Part shown: in pieces, positions 1 through 10,172 of the stretch | Layout of the letters: every line of letters starts with the position of its first letter | Numbering within the stretch: the first letter of the stretch is position 1 | Origin: JBBSBL01 sp963735885 | Lineage (GTDB): Bacteria > Actinomycetota > Thermoleophilia > Solirubrobacterales > Solirubrobacteraceae | DNA length: 64,000 nucleotides | NCBI GenBank assembly: GCA_963735885.1 | Contig: CAVTMP010000007.1 | Coordinates: 682,001 to 746,000, forward strand | Direction: 5' to 3' | Program-made: the position numbers and the translations under genes | The notes under the pieces: model-generated | What the model saw: only the letters and a program-made list of their open reading frames with translations | The model's database searches: none | Told to the model about the DNA's origin: nothing

Positions 1-340
1 AGAAGAGCAGCAGCGCGAGGCCCTTGAGCGCCTGGACGCCGGCCAGCGCCTCGGGCGAGGAGTCGGCGATCGCGTGCACGACCTGCTCGCGCCCGGGGAG
101 GGGCAGGCCGCCGAAGCCCTGTGCGGCGAACGCGTCGAGGAGCTCCCGCGTCCCGTCGAGCTGCGCCTCGGGCAGGCCGGCGAGCGTCTGCTCCGCGACC
201 GCCGGGATGCCGAGGTCCGACGCGCTGCGAGCGAAGAAGCCGCCCGGGTCGGCGTCGCGCTCGAGCGACGGCGCGAACGTGTCGCACAGGCTGGCGAGCG
301 TGGCGCGCTGGATCTCGCTCAGGACGACGGTGACGGCCAT
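1..340 (-). CDS. GMC-family oxidoreductase, long-chain alcohol oxidase type (N-terminal part)
   Basis: Reading frame from an ATG at 340 runs leftwards off the window edge, so only the first 113 residues are visible. They read LSEIQRATLASLCDTFAPS near the N-terminus and then a helical segment ending in ALKGLALLLF. This is the helical leader found ahead of the FAD-binding domain in plant and bacterial fatty-alcohol oxidases of the glucose-methanol-choline family, so the expected job is FAD-dependent oxidation of a long-chain alcohol or similar lipid. No FAD motif (GxGxxG) lies inside the visible part; the family call rests on the leader alone. It is divergent from the molybdopterin oxidoreductase at 424, with an 83-bp shared upstream region. 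Confidence 0.6.
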   Translation of the reverse strand, partial: MAVTVVLSEIQRATLASLCDTFAPSLERDADPGGFFARSASDLGIPAVAEQTLAGLPEAQLDGTRELLDAFAAQGFGGLPLPGREQVVHAIADSSPEALAGVQALKGLALLLF

Positions 341-423
341 GCGGCTCCTCTCTGAGGTTCGGCCGCCCATCCTAGATCCGCCCGATGGACGGTGTCACGG
401 CTCCGGCGTAGGGTGGGCGGGCG

Positions 424-2482
424 ATGCCGCGCGTCGTCCACGCCGCCTGTCCCCACGACTGCCCGGACGGCTGCGCGATGCTCGTGACCGTCGACGACGA
501 CGGCCGCGCGATCAAGGTGGCCGGCGATCCGGAGCACCCGATCACCGACGGCTTCCTGTGCGGGAAGGTGTCGAACTACCTCGATCGGGTCTACGGCGAG
601 GGCCGGCTGCTGCGGCCGCTGATCCGCAGCGGGCCCAAGGGCGCGGGCGCGTTCCGCGCGGCGAGCTGGGACGAGGCGCTCGACCTCGTGGCCGGACGCC
701 TGGGCGAGGCGGTCGCCGAGCACGGCGGCGAGGCGGTCCTGCCGTGGTCCTACATGGGGACGATGGGCGTGCTGCAGAGCGGGATCGTCCCCCACCGCTT
801 CTTCAACGCCCTGGGCGCGAGCGAGCTCGAGCGGACGATCTGCGCCGACGCCGGCCTCGCCGGCACGGTCTCCGCGCACGGCGTCTCGCCGGAGGTCGAC
901 CCCGAGCGATGGCCGCGCGGCCCGCTACGTGGTCGCCTGGGGCTGGAACCCGATGTCCACCGCGCCGCACCTGTGGAAGCGGATCCTGGCCGCGCGCCGC
1001 GCCGGCGCCCGGCTCGTCGTCGTGGACCCGTATCGCAGCCGCACGGCCCGGGTCGCCGACGAGCACCTGCGCCCGGTGCCGGGCACCGATGCCGCGCTCG
1101 GCCTCGGGATGATGCGGGCGATCGTCGACGCCGGCCTGCACGCCGACGACTGGTGCCGCGCGCACGTCGCGGGGTACGACGACCTGCTGGCGGTTCTGCG
1201 GGAGTGGCCGGTCGAGCGGGCGGCCGGGGTCAGCGGGGTGCCGGTCGCCGACGTCGCGCGCGTCGGCCGCGCGTTCGCCGCGACCCAGCCGTCGCTCCTG
1301 CGCCTCGGCGTCGGCGCCCAGCGGCACGCCGGCGCCGAGGTCGCCTACCGCACCCTCGCCTGCCTGCCGGCGCTGGCCGGCTCCTGGCGGCACGAGGGCG
1401 GCGGCTGCTCCTACATCCCCACCGCGGCCGCCTCGGCATTGAGCACCGAGCCGCTCAAGGGCGCCGAGTGGCGGCCGCGCCCGGTGCGGCGGATCAACAT
1501 GAGCGCCGTCGGCGCGGCGCTCACCGACCGCTCGCTCGAGCCGCCGGTCGCCGCGCTCGTCGCCTGGTCGGGCAACCCGGCGCAGGTCGCTCCCGACCAG
1601 GCACGGGTCCTCGCCGGCCTGCGCCGGGAGGACCTCTTCACCGTCGTGCTCGAGCAGGTGATGACCGACACCGCGCGCCACGCGGACGTCGTGCTGCCGG
1701 TCACCACCCAGCTCGAGCATCGCGACGCCCACTACTCGTGGGGCCAGCACTACCTGGCCTGGAACGAGCCGGCCATCGCGCCGCGAGGCGCGTCGCGCCC
1801 CACCTCCGACGTGTTCCGCGCGCTCGCGGCCCGCATGGGGCTCGAGCCGGCCGAGGCCTTCACCGAGGACGACGAGAGCATCCTCGAGCGGCTCTTCGCC
1901 GGCGACCCGGGCGGCGTCTCCCTCGCCGCGCTCCGCGCGCGCGGCTGGATGAAGCTCGACCTCGGCCAGGGGCCGGCGCCCCACGCCGAGGGCGCGTTCG
2001 GCACGGCCGACGGGCGCTTCCAGGTCCGCGCGGAGTGGCTCGCGGAGAAGGGGAAGGACCCGCGGCCCGGCTACGACCCGCCGGCCGAGGTGGCCGACAC
2101 CGGGCTGGCCGCGCGCTTCCCGCTCTGCCTGCTGACCCCGAAGACGCACCTGTTCCTCAACTCGACCTTCGCCGACCAGGCGCGCCAGCACGCGGCGCAA
2201 CCGCAGCCCTTCGTCGCGATCCATCCCGACGACGCCGCCGCCCGCGGCATCGCCGACGGCGATCGCGTGCGGGTCTGGAACGACCGCGGAGAGTTCCTCG
2301 TCCTCGCGCGGGTGAGCGACGACGCGCGCTCCGGCGTGGCCGTGGCCCCGATGGGCTGGTGGGCGCGCGATGCCCTCGCCGGTGGCCTCCACGCGCAGGC
2401 GACCACCTCGCAGCGCCTGACCGCGGTGTCGAGCGCGCCGATCTTCAACGACAATCGCGTGGAGATCGCGCGGGCGCGGTAG
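424..2482 (+). pseudogene. Molybdopterin-dependent oxidoreductase, one frameshift
   Basis: About 686 residues once a frameshift near 905-920 is bridged: the frame from the ATG at 424 stays readable to VSPEVDPE, and the continuation (ARYVVAWGWNPMSTAPHLW) lies one base later, meaning one extra base. The N-terminus carries the [4Fe-4S] cysteines C9-x3-C13-x3-C17 and C46 (FLCGKV) of the DMSO-reductase superfamily. The middle holds the molybdopterin-dinucleotide binding regions, and the C-terminal 110 residues are the MGD-binding barrel (THLFLNSTFADQ, VRVWNDRGEF). Cys140 in RTICADAG is a candidate molybdenum ligand (inference). No signal peptide is visible, suggesting a cytoplasmic, single-subunit enzyme. 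Substrate unknown. Gene is likely functional if the extra base is a sequence error. Confidence 0.75.
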
Positions 2483-2769
2483 GGCCCGCCGGGGCGGCGC
2501 CGCCCGTCCGGCCGGGCCGCGCAGCGCCGCCCGGCGGCGCGCCCGTCCGGCGTTTGACGACGGCATCGAGGGGTCGCTCTCGCGGTCTGCTTCACGTTTC
2601 CCGTGTATGTCAGGCTGAACGTGCGGAGGACCGTCCATCTCCGTGACCCGTGGCCATCCGGCCACGCCCGCGCCCGCGCCGCCCGTGGCCGCCCGCCCGC
2701 GCCCGCGCCCCCGCCGCGCTACGGTTCGACACCCCGTCGAGCCGCCCACGACCAAGGAGTCCGAGTCCC

Positions 2770-3645
2770 ATGGCGAAGCAGCCCCGCTCCCTCAACGGCA
2801 AGGTCGTCGCGATCACCGGCGCCGCCCGCGGCATCGGCCTCGCCACCGCACGCGCGGTGGCCCGGGAGGGTGCCCAGGTCGCGATCGGCGACCTCGCGCT
2901 CGCCGACGCCGAGCGGGCGGCGGAGAGCCTCGGCACCGGGGCGGTCGGGCTGGAGGTCGACGTCACCGACCGGGCCTCCTTCGCCGCCTTCCTCGATGCC
3001 GTGGAGGACCGGCTCGGCCCGCTCGAGGTGCTGGTCAACAACGCGGGGATCATGCTGCTCGGACCGTTCCTCCAGGAGGATCCCGAGACGGCGCGCAAGC
3101 AGATCGACGTGAACATCTACGGCGTGTGGCACGGCTCCCAACTCGCGGCGCGGCGCTTCGAGCACCGGCGCGCGGGCCACATCGTGAACATCGCCTCGAT
3201 GGCGGGGAAGACCGGCTTCCCGGGCGGCGCGACGTACTCGGCGACGAAGTTCGCGGTCGTCGGTCTCTCCGAGGCGCTGCGCGCCGAGCTGCGCGGCACG
3301 GGCGTGGAGGTCTCGGTCGTCATGCCGGGCATCGTCAACACGGAGCTCGCGACCGGGCTGCAGCAGGCCCGCGGCGTGAAGAACGTCAACCCGGAGGACG
3401 TCGCGGCCGAGATCGTCGACGCGCTGAAGGTCCCGCGGTTCGACGTGTACGTCCCGCGCTCGAACGCGCGCGTCATCCGCGGCTCCGCGCTGCTGCCCCG
3501 TCGCGCCGGCGAGGCGCTGGGCCGCGCGATGAAGGCCGACCGCGTGCTCGCCGGCGCGAACCCGCAGGCCCGGATCGCCTACGAGGAGCGCGCGCGGCAG
3601 AAGGCGCTCGAGGCCGGCGACGAGGAGAAGACCCCGGCGGGGTAG
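2770..3645 (+). CDS. SDR family oxidoreductase
   Basis: Classical short-chain dehydrogenase of 291 residues. Visible motifs are the dinucleotide-binding TGAARGIG near residues 18-25, NNAG near 90, a serine in IASMAG and the catalytic YSATK. The C-terminal extension of about 50 basic and charged residues after the Rossmann core is typical of actinobacterial SDRs acting on lipophilic substrates. The ATG at 2770 is preceded by AAGGAG at 2754-2759, which decides this start over upstream in-frame codons. It follows the molybdopterin enzyme by 287 bp, with no obvious operon link. Substrate cannot be read from sequence. Confidence 0.9.
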   Translation: MAKQPRSLNGKVVAITGAARGIGLATARAVAREGAQVAIGDLALADAERAAESLGTGAVGLEVDVTDRASFAAFLDAVEDRLGPLEVLVNNAGIMLLGPFLQEDPETARKQIDVNIYGVWHGSQLAARRFEHRRAGHIVNIASMAGKTGFPGGATYSATKFAVVGLSEALRAELRGTGVEVSVVMPGIVNTELATGLQQARGVKNVNPEDVAAEIVDALKVPRFDVYVPRSNARVIRGSALLPRRAGEALGRAMKADRVLAGANPQARIAYEERARQKALEAGDEEKTPAG

Positions 3646-3744
3646 GCCGGCCGCGTCGGCGAGACGCGCGCCGGCTCGCGAGGCGCGCGGCCCCCGCACA
3701 CCCGCCGACTCCGAGGCGACCGGAGGCGGGTACGCTCGCGCACG

Positions 3745-5348
3745 ATGTCCGCCGGCTCCGCCTGGATCGATCGCCCCCGCCCCGCCGCCGTCGCGGTGGG
3801 CGCCCTCGCGCTCCTCGCCTTCGCGCTGCGCCTGCCCGGCCTCCACCAGGCGCTCTACGGCGACGAGCTCTTCACCTACGACATCGTCACGCGGACCGGT
3901 CTCGGCGACCTCCTCGCGCAGGTGCGCGACACGTCGATCACGCCGCCGCTCCACTACGTCCTGGCCTACGGCAGCCAGAAGCTCGGGAACCCACCGGTCT
4001 CCGTGCGCCTGCCCTCGCTGCTCGCCGGGGCGGCCGTCGTGCCGCTCGTCTACCTCCTCGGCCTGCGCACGGTCGGCCGGCGGGCCGGCGTGCTCGCCGC
4101 CGGCTTCACCGCGCTCTCGCCGTTCCTCATCTTCTACGGGAGCGAGGCGCGCGCCTACGCGACGCTCGCGTTCCTCCTGCTGCTCGGCACCCTCGCGCTC
4201 GTTCGCGCCCTGAGCGCCGGCGCCTCCCCGTGGTGGTGGGCGCTGTTCGCCGCCGCGGGCGCCGCCTCGCTGTACACCCACTACACCGCGGCCATCTATC
4301 TCGCCGCCCAGGCGCTGTGGGCGCTGGTGGCCTACCGCGAGCGTTGGCGGGCCCTGCTCGCCGCCAACGGCGCGGTCGCGCTCGCCTTCCTGCCCTGGAT
4401 ACCGGCCTACCTGGACCAGCGCAAGAACCCGGGGGTGGAAGCGGTCGCGGGCCAGTTCCCGTCGGGCCTGGGCCCGGGGGTCGAGGCCTATGCCAACCGA
4501 GTGGCCCGGCTGCTCGGCGGCAGCCCCTTCGTGGACCTGCACGGTCCTCCCGGGCCGGCCGGCGCTCGTGGCGATGGGGTTGGCGGTGCTGGCGGGGGCC
4601 TCGCTGCTGCTGCTGCGCCGCGACCGTGAGCGGGACGACCGAACCGGACCTTCGCCGGCCGCTGCTGCTGCTCGGCCTCCTCGCGGCCGCTCTCCCGGTG
4701 GGCCTGATCCTCTACCGCGCCGTCGGGACGAACCTCTACAGCCCCCGGAACCTCATTCCCTCCCTCCCGGCGATCATGCTGCTGGTCGGCACGCTGTTCG
4801 CGCGCCTGCGCGGCGCGGCCGGCCTCGTGTGCGCTGCGGTGTTCGCCGCCGGCTTCGGCGTGGGAGCCTGGAAGGCCCTCGGCGACGACGGTCGACGCCC
4901 GCCCTGGAATCTGGCCGCTCGATGGATCGATCGGCACACCGGGCCCGAACGACACCGTGGCCCAGCTCGACACGGTCGCCTCTACGGCCTCCGGCAGCCG
5001 CTCTTCTACAGCATGGTCATCTTCTTCGATCGGCCGCATCCGTGGGTCGTGCCGATCATCGTCGGGAGCGCCTGGGACGATGCGGCGAAGTCACGGCGCG
5101 TCGTCGTTGCGCGGTCGGTCCTGCCCGGAGAGCGGCCCGCTGTCGAGAGTCCGCCCCGACGGCGGTCCATGGCGACTGGAGCGCAGCGACGTTGGCACGG
5201 TCTCAACGACGTCGCCGTCTCGATCTGGGTTCGCCGAGGGCCGGTCGCGGACCGCCGCGCCGCGCTGTGTCCCGATGCGCAGATCCGCGACCACCGGAGT
5301 CGTCGACCCGCCGCGGCCGCCGTGCGCCACATCGTGCCCACGCGCTGA
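3745..5348 (+). pseudogene. Polytopic membrane glycosyltransferase (GT39/ArnT-like), several frameshifts
   Basis: The first 265 residues are intact: a signal-anchor, then LYGDELFTYD, where the Asp-Glu pair sits where GT-C glycosyltransferases place their catalytic acidic residues in the first periplasmic loop, then FYGSEARAYA and about eight membrane segments. Continuation is recoverable only across frames: an extra G near 4543, an extra C near 4645, an extra C near 4947 and a compensating shift near 4975 restore segments such as LYSPRNLIPSLPAIMLLVG and FYSMVIFFDRPHPWVV. The enzyme would transfer a sugar from a polyprenyl-phosphate carrier to an extracytoplasmic acceptor. End is approximate. 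With four or more indels this is either a true relic or a badly sequenced stretch. Confidence 0.7.
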
Positions 5349-5364
5349 GGCGCCGGCGCCGCCC

Positions 5365-6240
5365 TCAGGCCGTGAGCCACTCGGCGGTGAGGCGGCCGAT
5401 GAGCGGCCCCTGGTCCTCCTGGAGGAAGTGGCCGGCCTGCGGGATGACGTGCGCGACCTCCGTGTCCAGCGCCTCCGCGAAGCGATGGCCGACCTCGAGC
5501 GGGAGGACCGGGTCGCCGTCGGCCCAGAGCACGAGCTTCGGCCGTCGGTCGCCGCGCAGGGCGTCGAGCGTGCGCTGCCCCGCCTCCGCGCCGGGCATCT
5601 CCGGCGTCGTCGGCAGCATGAGCGGGAAGGCGCGCGCGCCGGCCTTCGAGGCGGCGTCGGGGAACGGCGCCTCGTAGGCGGCGACGACCTCGGCCGGGAG
5701 GTCGGTCGCGGTCGCGCCGTTGACGAGAAAGCCGACCGGCAGGTCCTCCGTCCGCTCGACGAAGTCGCGGAACGCCTTCCAGGCGTCGGACATCGGCTGG
5801 TGCCCGGTGAAGAGCCCCGTGTCCATGATCACCATCCGGTCGATCCGGTCCGCGTGGTCGACGGCGGCGCGCAGCCCGATCGGCCCGCCCCAGTCGTGCA
5901 CGACGACCGTCGCGCCCCGCAGGTCGAGCTCCTCGAAGAGCGAGTTCGTCAGCTCGCAGTGCCGCTCGTAGGAGTACCAGCCGAGGTCGGTCGGCTTGTC
6001 CGAGCGGCCGAACCCGACGTGGTCGGGCGCGAGGCAGCGGAATCCGGCGTCGCGGACGGGGGGGATGACGTGGCGCCAGAGGTAGGACCAGGTCGGCTCG
6101 CCGTGGAAGAACACCACCGGCGCGCCCTCGCCCTCGTCGAGGTGGGCGAGACGCAGCCCGTCGCGCTCGCGCCAGCGCGGTGCGTACGGGAAGTCGGGGA
6201 GGCCCGCGAACCGCTCCTCCGGGGTGCGCACCACGTCCAT
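5365..6240 (-). CDS. Haloalkane dehalogenase-like alpha/beta hydrolase
   Basis: 291 residues, the usual length of haloalkane dehalogenases. The oxyanion/halide region FFHGEPTWSYLWR (residues 44-56) matches the DhlA-type signature with Trp51, and the nucleophile elbow VVHDWGG places Asp116 as nucleophile followed by halide-stabilising Trp117. WADGDP supplies a candidate acid (Asp243) and PQAGHFLQED the catalytic His271. The set fits subfamily HLD-I, which hydrolyses a carbon-halogen bond to an alcohol and halide through an ester on Asp. Epoxide hydrolases share the nucleophile Asp but lack HGEPTWSY. Actual halogenated substrate is unknown. Convergent with the glycosyltransferase relic and divergent from the methyltransferase at 6308. 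Confidence 0.85.
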   Translation of the reverse strand: MDVVRTPEERFAGLPDFPYAPRWRERDGLRLAHLDEGEGAPVVFFHGEPTWSYLWRHVIPPVRDAGFRCLAPDHVGFGRSDKPTDLGWYSYERHCELTNSLFEELDLRGATVVVHDWGGPIGLRAAVDHADRIDRMVIMDTGLFTGHQPMSDAWKAFRDFVERTEDLPVGFLVNGATATDLPAEVVAAYEAPFPDAASKAGARAFPLMLPTTPEMPGAEAGQRTLDALRGDRRPKLVLWADGDPVLPLEVGHRFAEALDTEVAHVIPQAGHFLQEDQGPLIGRLTAEWLTA

Positions 6241-6307
6241 GCCCTGTCCTCCCTCGCTCGCCGGCCGGCCGCCGCGGCCCGTCCGCGGCGCGCCGGAAGA
6301 TACCCGT

Positions 6308-7231
6308 GTGCCGTCGGCTCCCGCCGCCCGATCCTCGCCGCTGGAGGAACGCCCGCCTCCGCGCCGGATCGGCGCCGCGGACCTCGCGGGGCGGCGACGC
6401 CTCCCGCTCGAGCGCGACCTCGTGATCGAGGCCGACAGCGCGGACGTGCTGCCGCGGCTGCCGGAGGCGGCCTTCGACTGCATCGTCGTCGACCCGCCGT
6501 GGGGCACCGGGCGCACGCGACGCGGCCGGCGGCTGACGGTCGCCCGCGACGAGGCCGCGGGCGACCGCACCGGGTTCGGCGGGCGCCGCTACCGCTCCGC
6601 GGCCGCGGGCGCGGAGATGGCCTACGCGGACGCGGAGGCCGACCACCTCGGGTTCCTGATGCCGCGGCTCGCGCGCGCGCGGGACCTGCTCGCCGCGCAC
6701 GGCACCCTGTACGTCCACCTCGACCACCGCGCGGCGCACCGGGTCAAGCTCGCGCTCGACGAGGTCTTCGGCGCCGACGCCTTCCTCAACGAGCTGATCT
6801 GGGCCTACGACTACGGGGGCAAGCCCCGCGACCGCTGGCCCGCCAAGCACGACACGATCCTGGTCTACGTGCGGACGCCCGGCGGCCACCACTTCGACGC
6901 CGAGGCCGTCGATCGCGAGCCCTACATGGCGCCCGGCCTCGTGACGGCCGAGCAGGCGGCGCGCGGCAAGCGCCCGACCTCGGTCTGGTGGCACACGATC
7001 GTGCCGACGTCCGGCCGCGAGCGCACCGGCTACCCGACGCAGAAGCCGGAGGGCATCGTGCGCCGGATGGTCCAGGCCTCCTCGCGCCCGGGGGGCTGGT
7101 GCCTGGACTTCTTCGCCGGATCGGGAACCCTGGGTGCGGTGTGCGCCGCGCTGGGACGGCGCTACGTGCTGGTGGACCGCAACCCGCAGGCGGTGGCCGT
7201 GATGGTCGAGCGGCTGGGGGCGGAGGGGTAG
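6308..7231 (+). CDS. Site-specific DNA methyltransferase, amino (N4/N6) type, orphan
   Basis: About 307 residues from a GTG at 6308 (the frame is open further upstream, but upstream codons overlap the dehalogenase start). Motif IV DPPWGTG comes before motif I FFAGSGT, and YPTQKP lies between them, the order of beta-class adenine-N6 or cytosine-N4 methyltransferases. The segment HLDHRAAHRVKLALDEVFG is the usual motif VIII/X region of this family. The target recognition region must be the roughly 120 residues between the two motifs. No restriction endonuclease gene is adjacent on either side, so it looks like a solitary methylase with a regulatory or housekeeping role (inference). Confidence 0.88.
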   Translation: MPSAPAARSSPLEERPPPRRIGAADLAGRRRLPLERDLVIEADSADVLPRLPEAAFDCIVVDPPWGTGRTRRGRRLTVARDEAAGDRTGFGGRRYRSAAAGAEMAYADAEADHLGFLMPRLARARDLLAAHGTLYVHLDHRAAHRVKLALDEVFGADAFLNELIWAYDYGGKPRDRWPAKHDTILVYVRTPGGHHFDAEAVDREPYMAPGLVTAEQAARGKRPTSVWWHTIVPTSGRERTGYPTQKPEGIVRRMVQASSRPGGWCLDFFAGSGTLGAVCAALGRRYVLVDRNPQAVAVMVERLGAEG

Positions 7232-7241
7232 GGGCGGGCGC

Positions 7242-7911
7242 TCACGCGCCGCCGCCACCGTCGTCGCCGGGCCGCCCGCGCTCCTCCGGGGTGACCAGCG
7301 GCACGAACCGCACCGCCTCGAAGGTCTCCCGCGACACCTCCCCGTCGGCCCCGCGGCGCGCGAGCAGGAGTCGCTGCGCGCCGCGGGCGTCCACGACCGG
7401 CGCCACGAGGCGCCCGCTCGCTCGCCAGCTGCGCCTCGAGCGCCGGCAGCGCCCGCTCCGGCGTCGCGGCGGCGACGTTCACCCGGTCGAAGGGGGCGTG
7501 GTCGGCCAGGCCGCCGGCGCCGTCCCCCTCGATCACGGTCACGTTCGTCACGCCCGCCGCGCTCAGGGCCGCCCTCGCGAAACGGGCCAGCTCGGGGACC
7601 CGCTCCACGCTCCAGACCCGGCGGCCGAGGCGGCCGAGCAGCGCGGCGTGCCAGCCGGAGCCGGTGCCGACGTCGAGCACGCGATCCGCGGGCCCGACCG
7701 AGAGCAGCTCGAGCATTCGCGCCACGACGAGCGGCTGTGAGATCGTCTGGCCCGCCCCGATCGGCAGCGCCCGGTCGGCGTAGGCGTCGGCCGGCGCGCC
7801 GGGCACGAAGCCCGCGCGCGGGACGGCGGCGATCGCCGCGATGACGCGCGGGTCCGCGACGTACCGGCCCAGCCGCTCGGCGAGCGCCGCGGCCTGCGGG
7901 TCGTCGGGCAT
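7242..7911 (-). pseudogene. pcm: Protein-L-isoaspartate O-methyltransferase, one frameshift
   Basis: The ATG at 7911 opens a frame with the PIMT signature: IGAGQTISQPLVVARMLELL (residues about 48-67), then the SAM-binding VLDVGTGSGW. Near 7425 one extra base shifts the frame; the true C-terminus (GRLVAPVVDARGAQRLLLAR then RETFEAVRFVPLVTP) continues one base later to a TGA at 7242. The enzyme uses S-adenosylmethionine to methylate isoaspartyl residues in damaged proteins. At about 222 residues it has family length. The break occurs in GCGAGCGAGCGGG, a repeat-rich context that suggests a sequence error. Confidence 0.85.
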
Positions 7912-7944
7912 CGCGCTCCTGCGGGCTCCCGAGGAGCTGCCGCG

Positions 7945-10131
7945 CTAGCTGCGGTCGGCGTCGGCCACGGCCAGCGCCTCGGCCATGAGCTCGGTGTGCA
8001 CGCCGCGCTCGCCGCCGGCGAGCCGCGCCCAGCCGCCGTCCTCGCGGAGCAGCCACGTGAAGGTGTCGTCGGCGAGGCAGCGGTCGAGGGTGTCCTGGAG
8101 CTCGGCCTGGAGGGCCGGCTCGCGCACCGGGACGAGCAGCTCCACGCGCTGGTCGAGGTTGCGGGGCATGAGATCCGCCGAGCCGATGTAGTAGCGGCGC
8201 TCGTCCCCGCGCTGGAAGTGGTAGATCCGGGAGTGCTCGAGGAAGCGCCCGACGACCGAGCGCACCCGGATCGTCTCGCTGATGCCCGGCACCTCCGGAC
8301 GCAGGCAGCAGATCCCGCGGATGTTGAGGTCCATCGGCAGGCCCGCCTGCGAGGCCTCGTACATGGCCTGGATGCACCGTCGATCCACGAGCGCGTTCAT
8401 CTTCAGGACGGCCCGCGACGGGATCCCCCGGCGATGCGCCTCGACCGTCTCCTCGAGCTCGCGCAGCAGGGTGTCGCGGGTGTGGTTGGGGGACGTCACG
8501 ACGGTGCGGAACTCGCCGGGGCGCGCGTAGCCGGTCAGCATGTTGAACAGGTCGGTGACGTCGTCCGCGATGTCCGGATCGGTGGTGAACAGCCCGAAGT
8601 CCTCGTAGAGGCGCGCCGTCTTGGCGTTGTAGTTGCCGGTCCCGATGTGGACGTAGCGGCGGACGCCGTCGCCCTCCTTGCGCACGACCATGAGCGCCTT
8701 CGCGTGGGTCTTCAGCCCCGGCAGCCCGTGGACGACATGGGCGCCCGCCTCCTCCAGGGTCTTCGCCCAGCCGATGTTCATGCGCTCCTCGAAGCGCGCC
8801 TTGACCTCGACGACGCAGACCGCCTGCTTGCCCCGTTCGGCGGCCTCGATCATCGCCGGGATCAGGGCGGCGTCGTTGGACGTCCGGTAGACGGTCTGCT
8901 TGATCGCGAGGACGTCGGGATCCGTGCTCGCCTGGGTCACGAGGCGCTCGACGCTCCCCGCGAACGACTCGTACGGGTGATGGGCGAGGAAGTCGCCGTT
9001 GCGCATCGCGGAGAACACGTCGGCCGGGGCGCCGCTCTCGGTCCGCAGCGCGGGCGGCACGACGGGGTGCCACGGCGGATCGCGCAGCTCGTCGAACCCG
9101 CGCAGGCCGTAGATCTGCCAGAGGTCGCCGAGGTCGAGCATCCCCGGGACGTCGTAGATCTGGTGCTCCTCGAGCTCCAGGGTCTCGACGAGCCAGCGCC
9201 GCAGGCGCGGCTCCATGTCGGCGTTCGCCTCGATGCGCACGACCTCGCCGAAGCGGCGGCGGCGCAGCTCCTCCTCGACCGCCTGCAGCAGGTCGTCGGC
9301 CTCGTCGGAGACGGTGAAGTCCGCGTCGCGGGTGACGCGGAACGTGCCCCAGGAGCGGATCTCCATGCCGGGGAAGAGCTCGTCGAGGTGGCGGGCGATG
9401 ACCTGCTCGAGCGGGACGAAGGTGTTCTCGCCGACCGGGACGAAGCGCTCGACGACCTCCTTGGGCACCTTCACGCGCGCGAAGGCGTCGACCTCGGCGA
9501 CTGGGTCGTGCAGCCGGACGGCGAGCGACAGCGACAGGTTGGAGAGGTAGGGGAAGGGCCGGCCCGGGGCGACGGCGAGCGGCGTGAGGACGGGGAAGAT
9601 CTCCTCCTGGAAGCGCCGGTCGAGCGCCGCGAGCTGATGGACGTCGCACTCCTCGGGCGCGACGATGCGGATGCCCTCGGCCGCCAGCGCCGGACGGGCG
9701 ACCTGCTCCCACTGGCGGGCGTGGCGGGTGCCGAGCTCCCGCACGCGGGTGGCGAGCGCCTCGACGACCTCGATCGGGGTCAGGCCGTCGGGGGCCCGGG
9801 CCACGATGCCGGCCTCGAGCTGGTCGTGGAGCCCGGCGACGCGCACCATGACGAACTCGTCGAGGTTCGTGGTGTAGATCGCCAGGAACTTGACCCGCTC
9901 GAGGAGCGGCAGCGCGTCGTCCTCGGTGAGCTGGAGGACGCGGTCGTTGAAGTCGATCCAGGAGAGCTCGCGGTTGAAGAACAGCGAGCGGTCGTCGAGG
10001 TCCGCGGCGACACGGGCCTCGCCCGCGGCTGACATCACGGCCGCGCGCGCCGGCGGGGCGAGAACGACGTCGGCGGCGGGCTCGGCGGCGGGCTCGGCCT
10101 CGATCGGGGGGCTGTCGGGGGGATCGGCCAT
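7945..10131 (-). CDS. ppk1: Polyphosphate kinase 1
   Basis: 728 residues, the normal length of Ppk1. The conserved N-terminal domain begins at FFNRELSWIDFN (about residue 50), so the first 45 Ala/Pro-rich residues are a poorly conserved leader and translation could start later than the ATG at 10131. Catalytic His476 sits in GLKTHAKALMV, and YVHIGTGNYN and YIGSADLMPRN are the two phospholipase-D-like active-site strands. The enzyme reversibly transfers the terminal phosphate of ATP to inorganic polyphosphate through a phospho-histidine. It is divergent from the cell-wall enzyme at 10173 with only 41 bp between, so the two likely share a promoter region. Confidence 0.97.
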   Translation of the reverse strand: MADPPDSPPIEAEPAAEPAADVVLAPPARAAVMSAAGEARVAADLDDRSLFFNRELSWIDFNDRVLQLTEDDALPLLERVKFLAIYTTNLDEFVMVRVAGLHDQLEAGIVARAPDGLTPIEVVEALATRVRELGTRHARQWEQVARPALAAEGIRIVAPEECDVHQLAALDRRFQEEIFPVLTPLAVAPGRPFPYLSNLSLSLAVRLHDPVAEVDAFARVKVPKEVVERFVPVGENTFVPLEQVIARHLDELFPGMEIRSWGTFRVTRDADFTVSDEADDLLQAVEEELRRRRFGEVVRIEANADMEPRLRRWLVETLELEEHQIYDVPGMLDLGDLWQIYGLRGFDELRDPPWHPVVPPALRTESGAPADVFSAMRNGDFLAHHPYESFAGSVERLVTQASTDPDVLAIKQTVYRTSNDAALIPAMIEAAERGKQAVCVVEVKARFEERMNIGWAKTLEEAGAHVVHGLPGLKTHAKALMVVRKEGDGVRRYVHIGTGNYNAKTARLYEDFGLFTTDPDIADDVTDLFNMLTGYARPGEFRTVVTSPNHTRDTLLRELEETVEAHRRGIPSRAVLKMNALVDRRCIQAMYEASQAGLPMDLNIRGICCLRPEVPGISETIRVRSVVGRFLEHSRIYHFQRGDERRYYIGSADLMPRNLDQRVELLVPVREPALQAELQDTLDRCLADDTFTWLLREDGGWARLAGGERGVHTELMAEALAVADADRS

Positions 10132-10172
10132 GTCGCGCGTTCCGACAGGGTAGTCGTCCGCACGAGGTCGGC

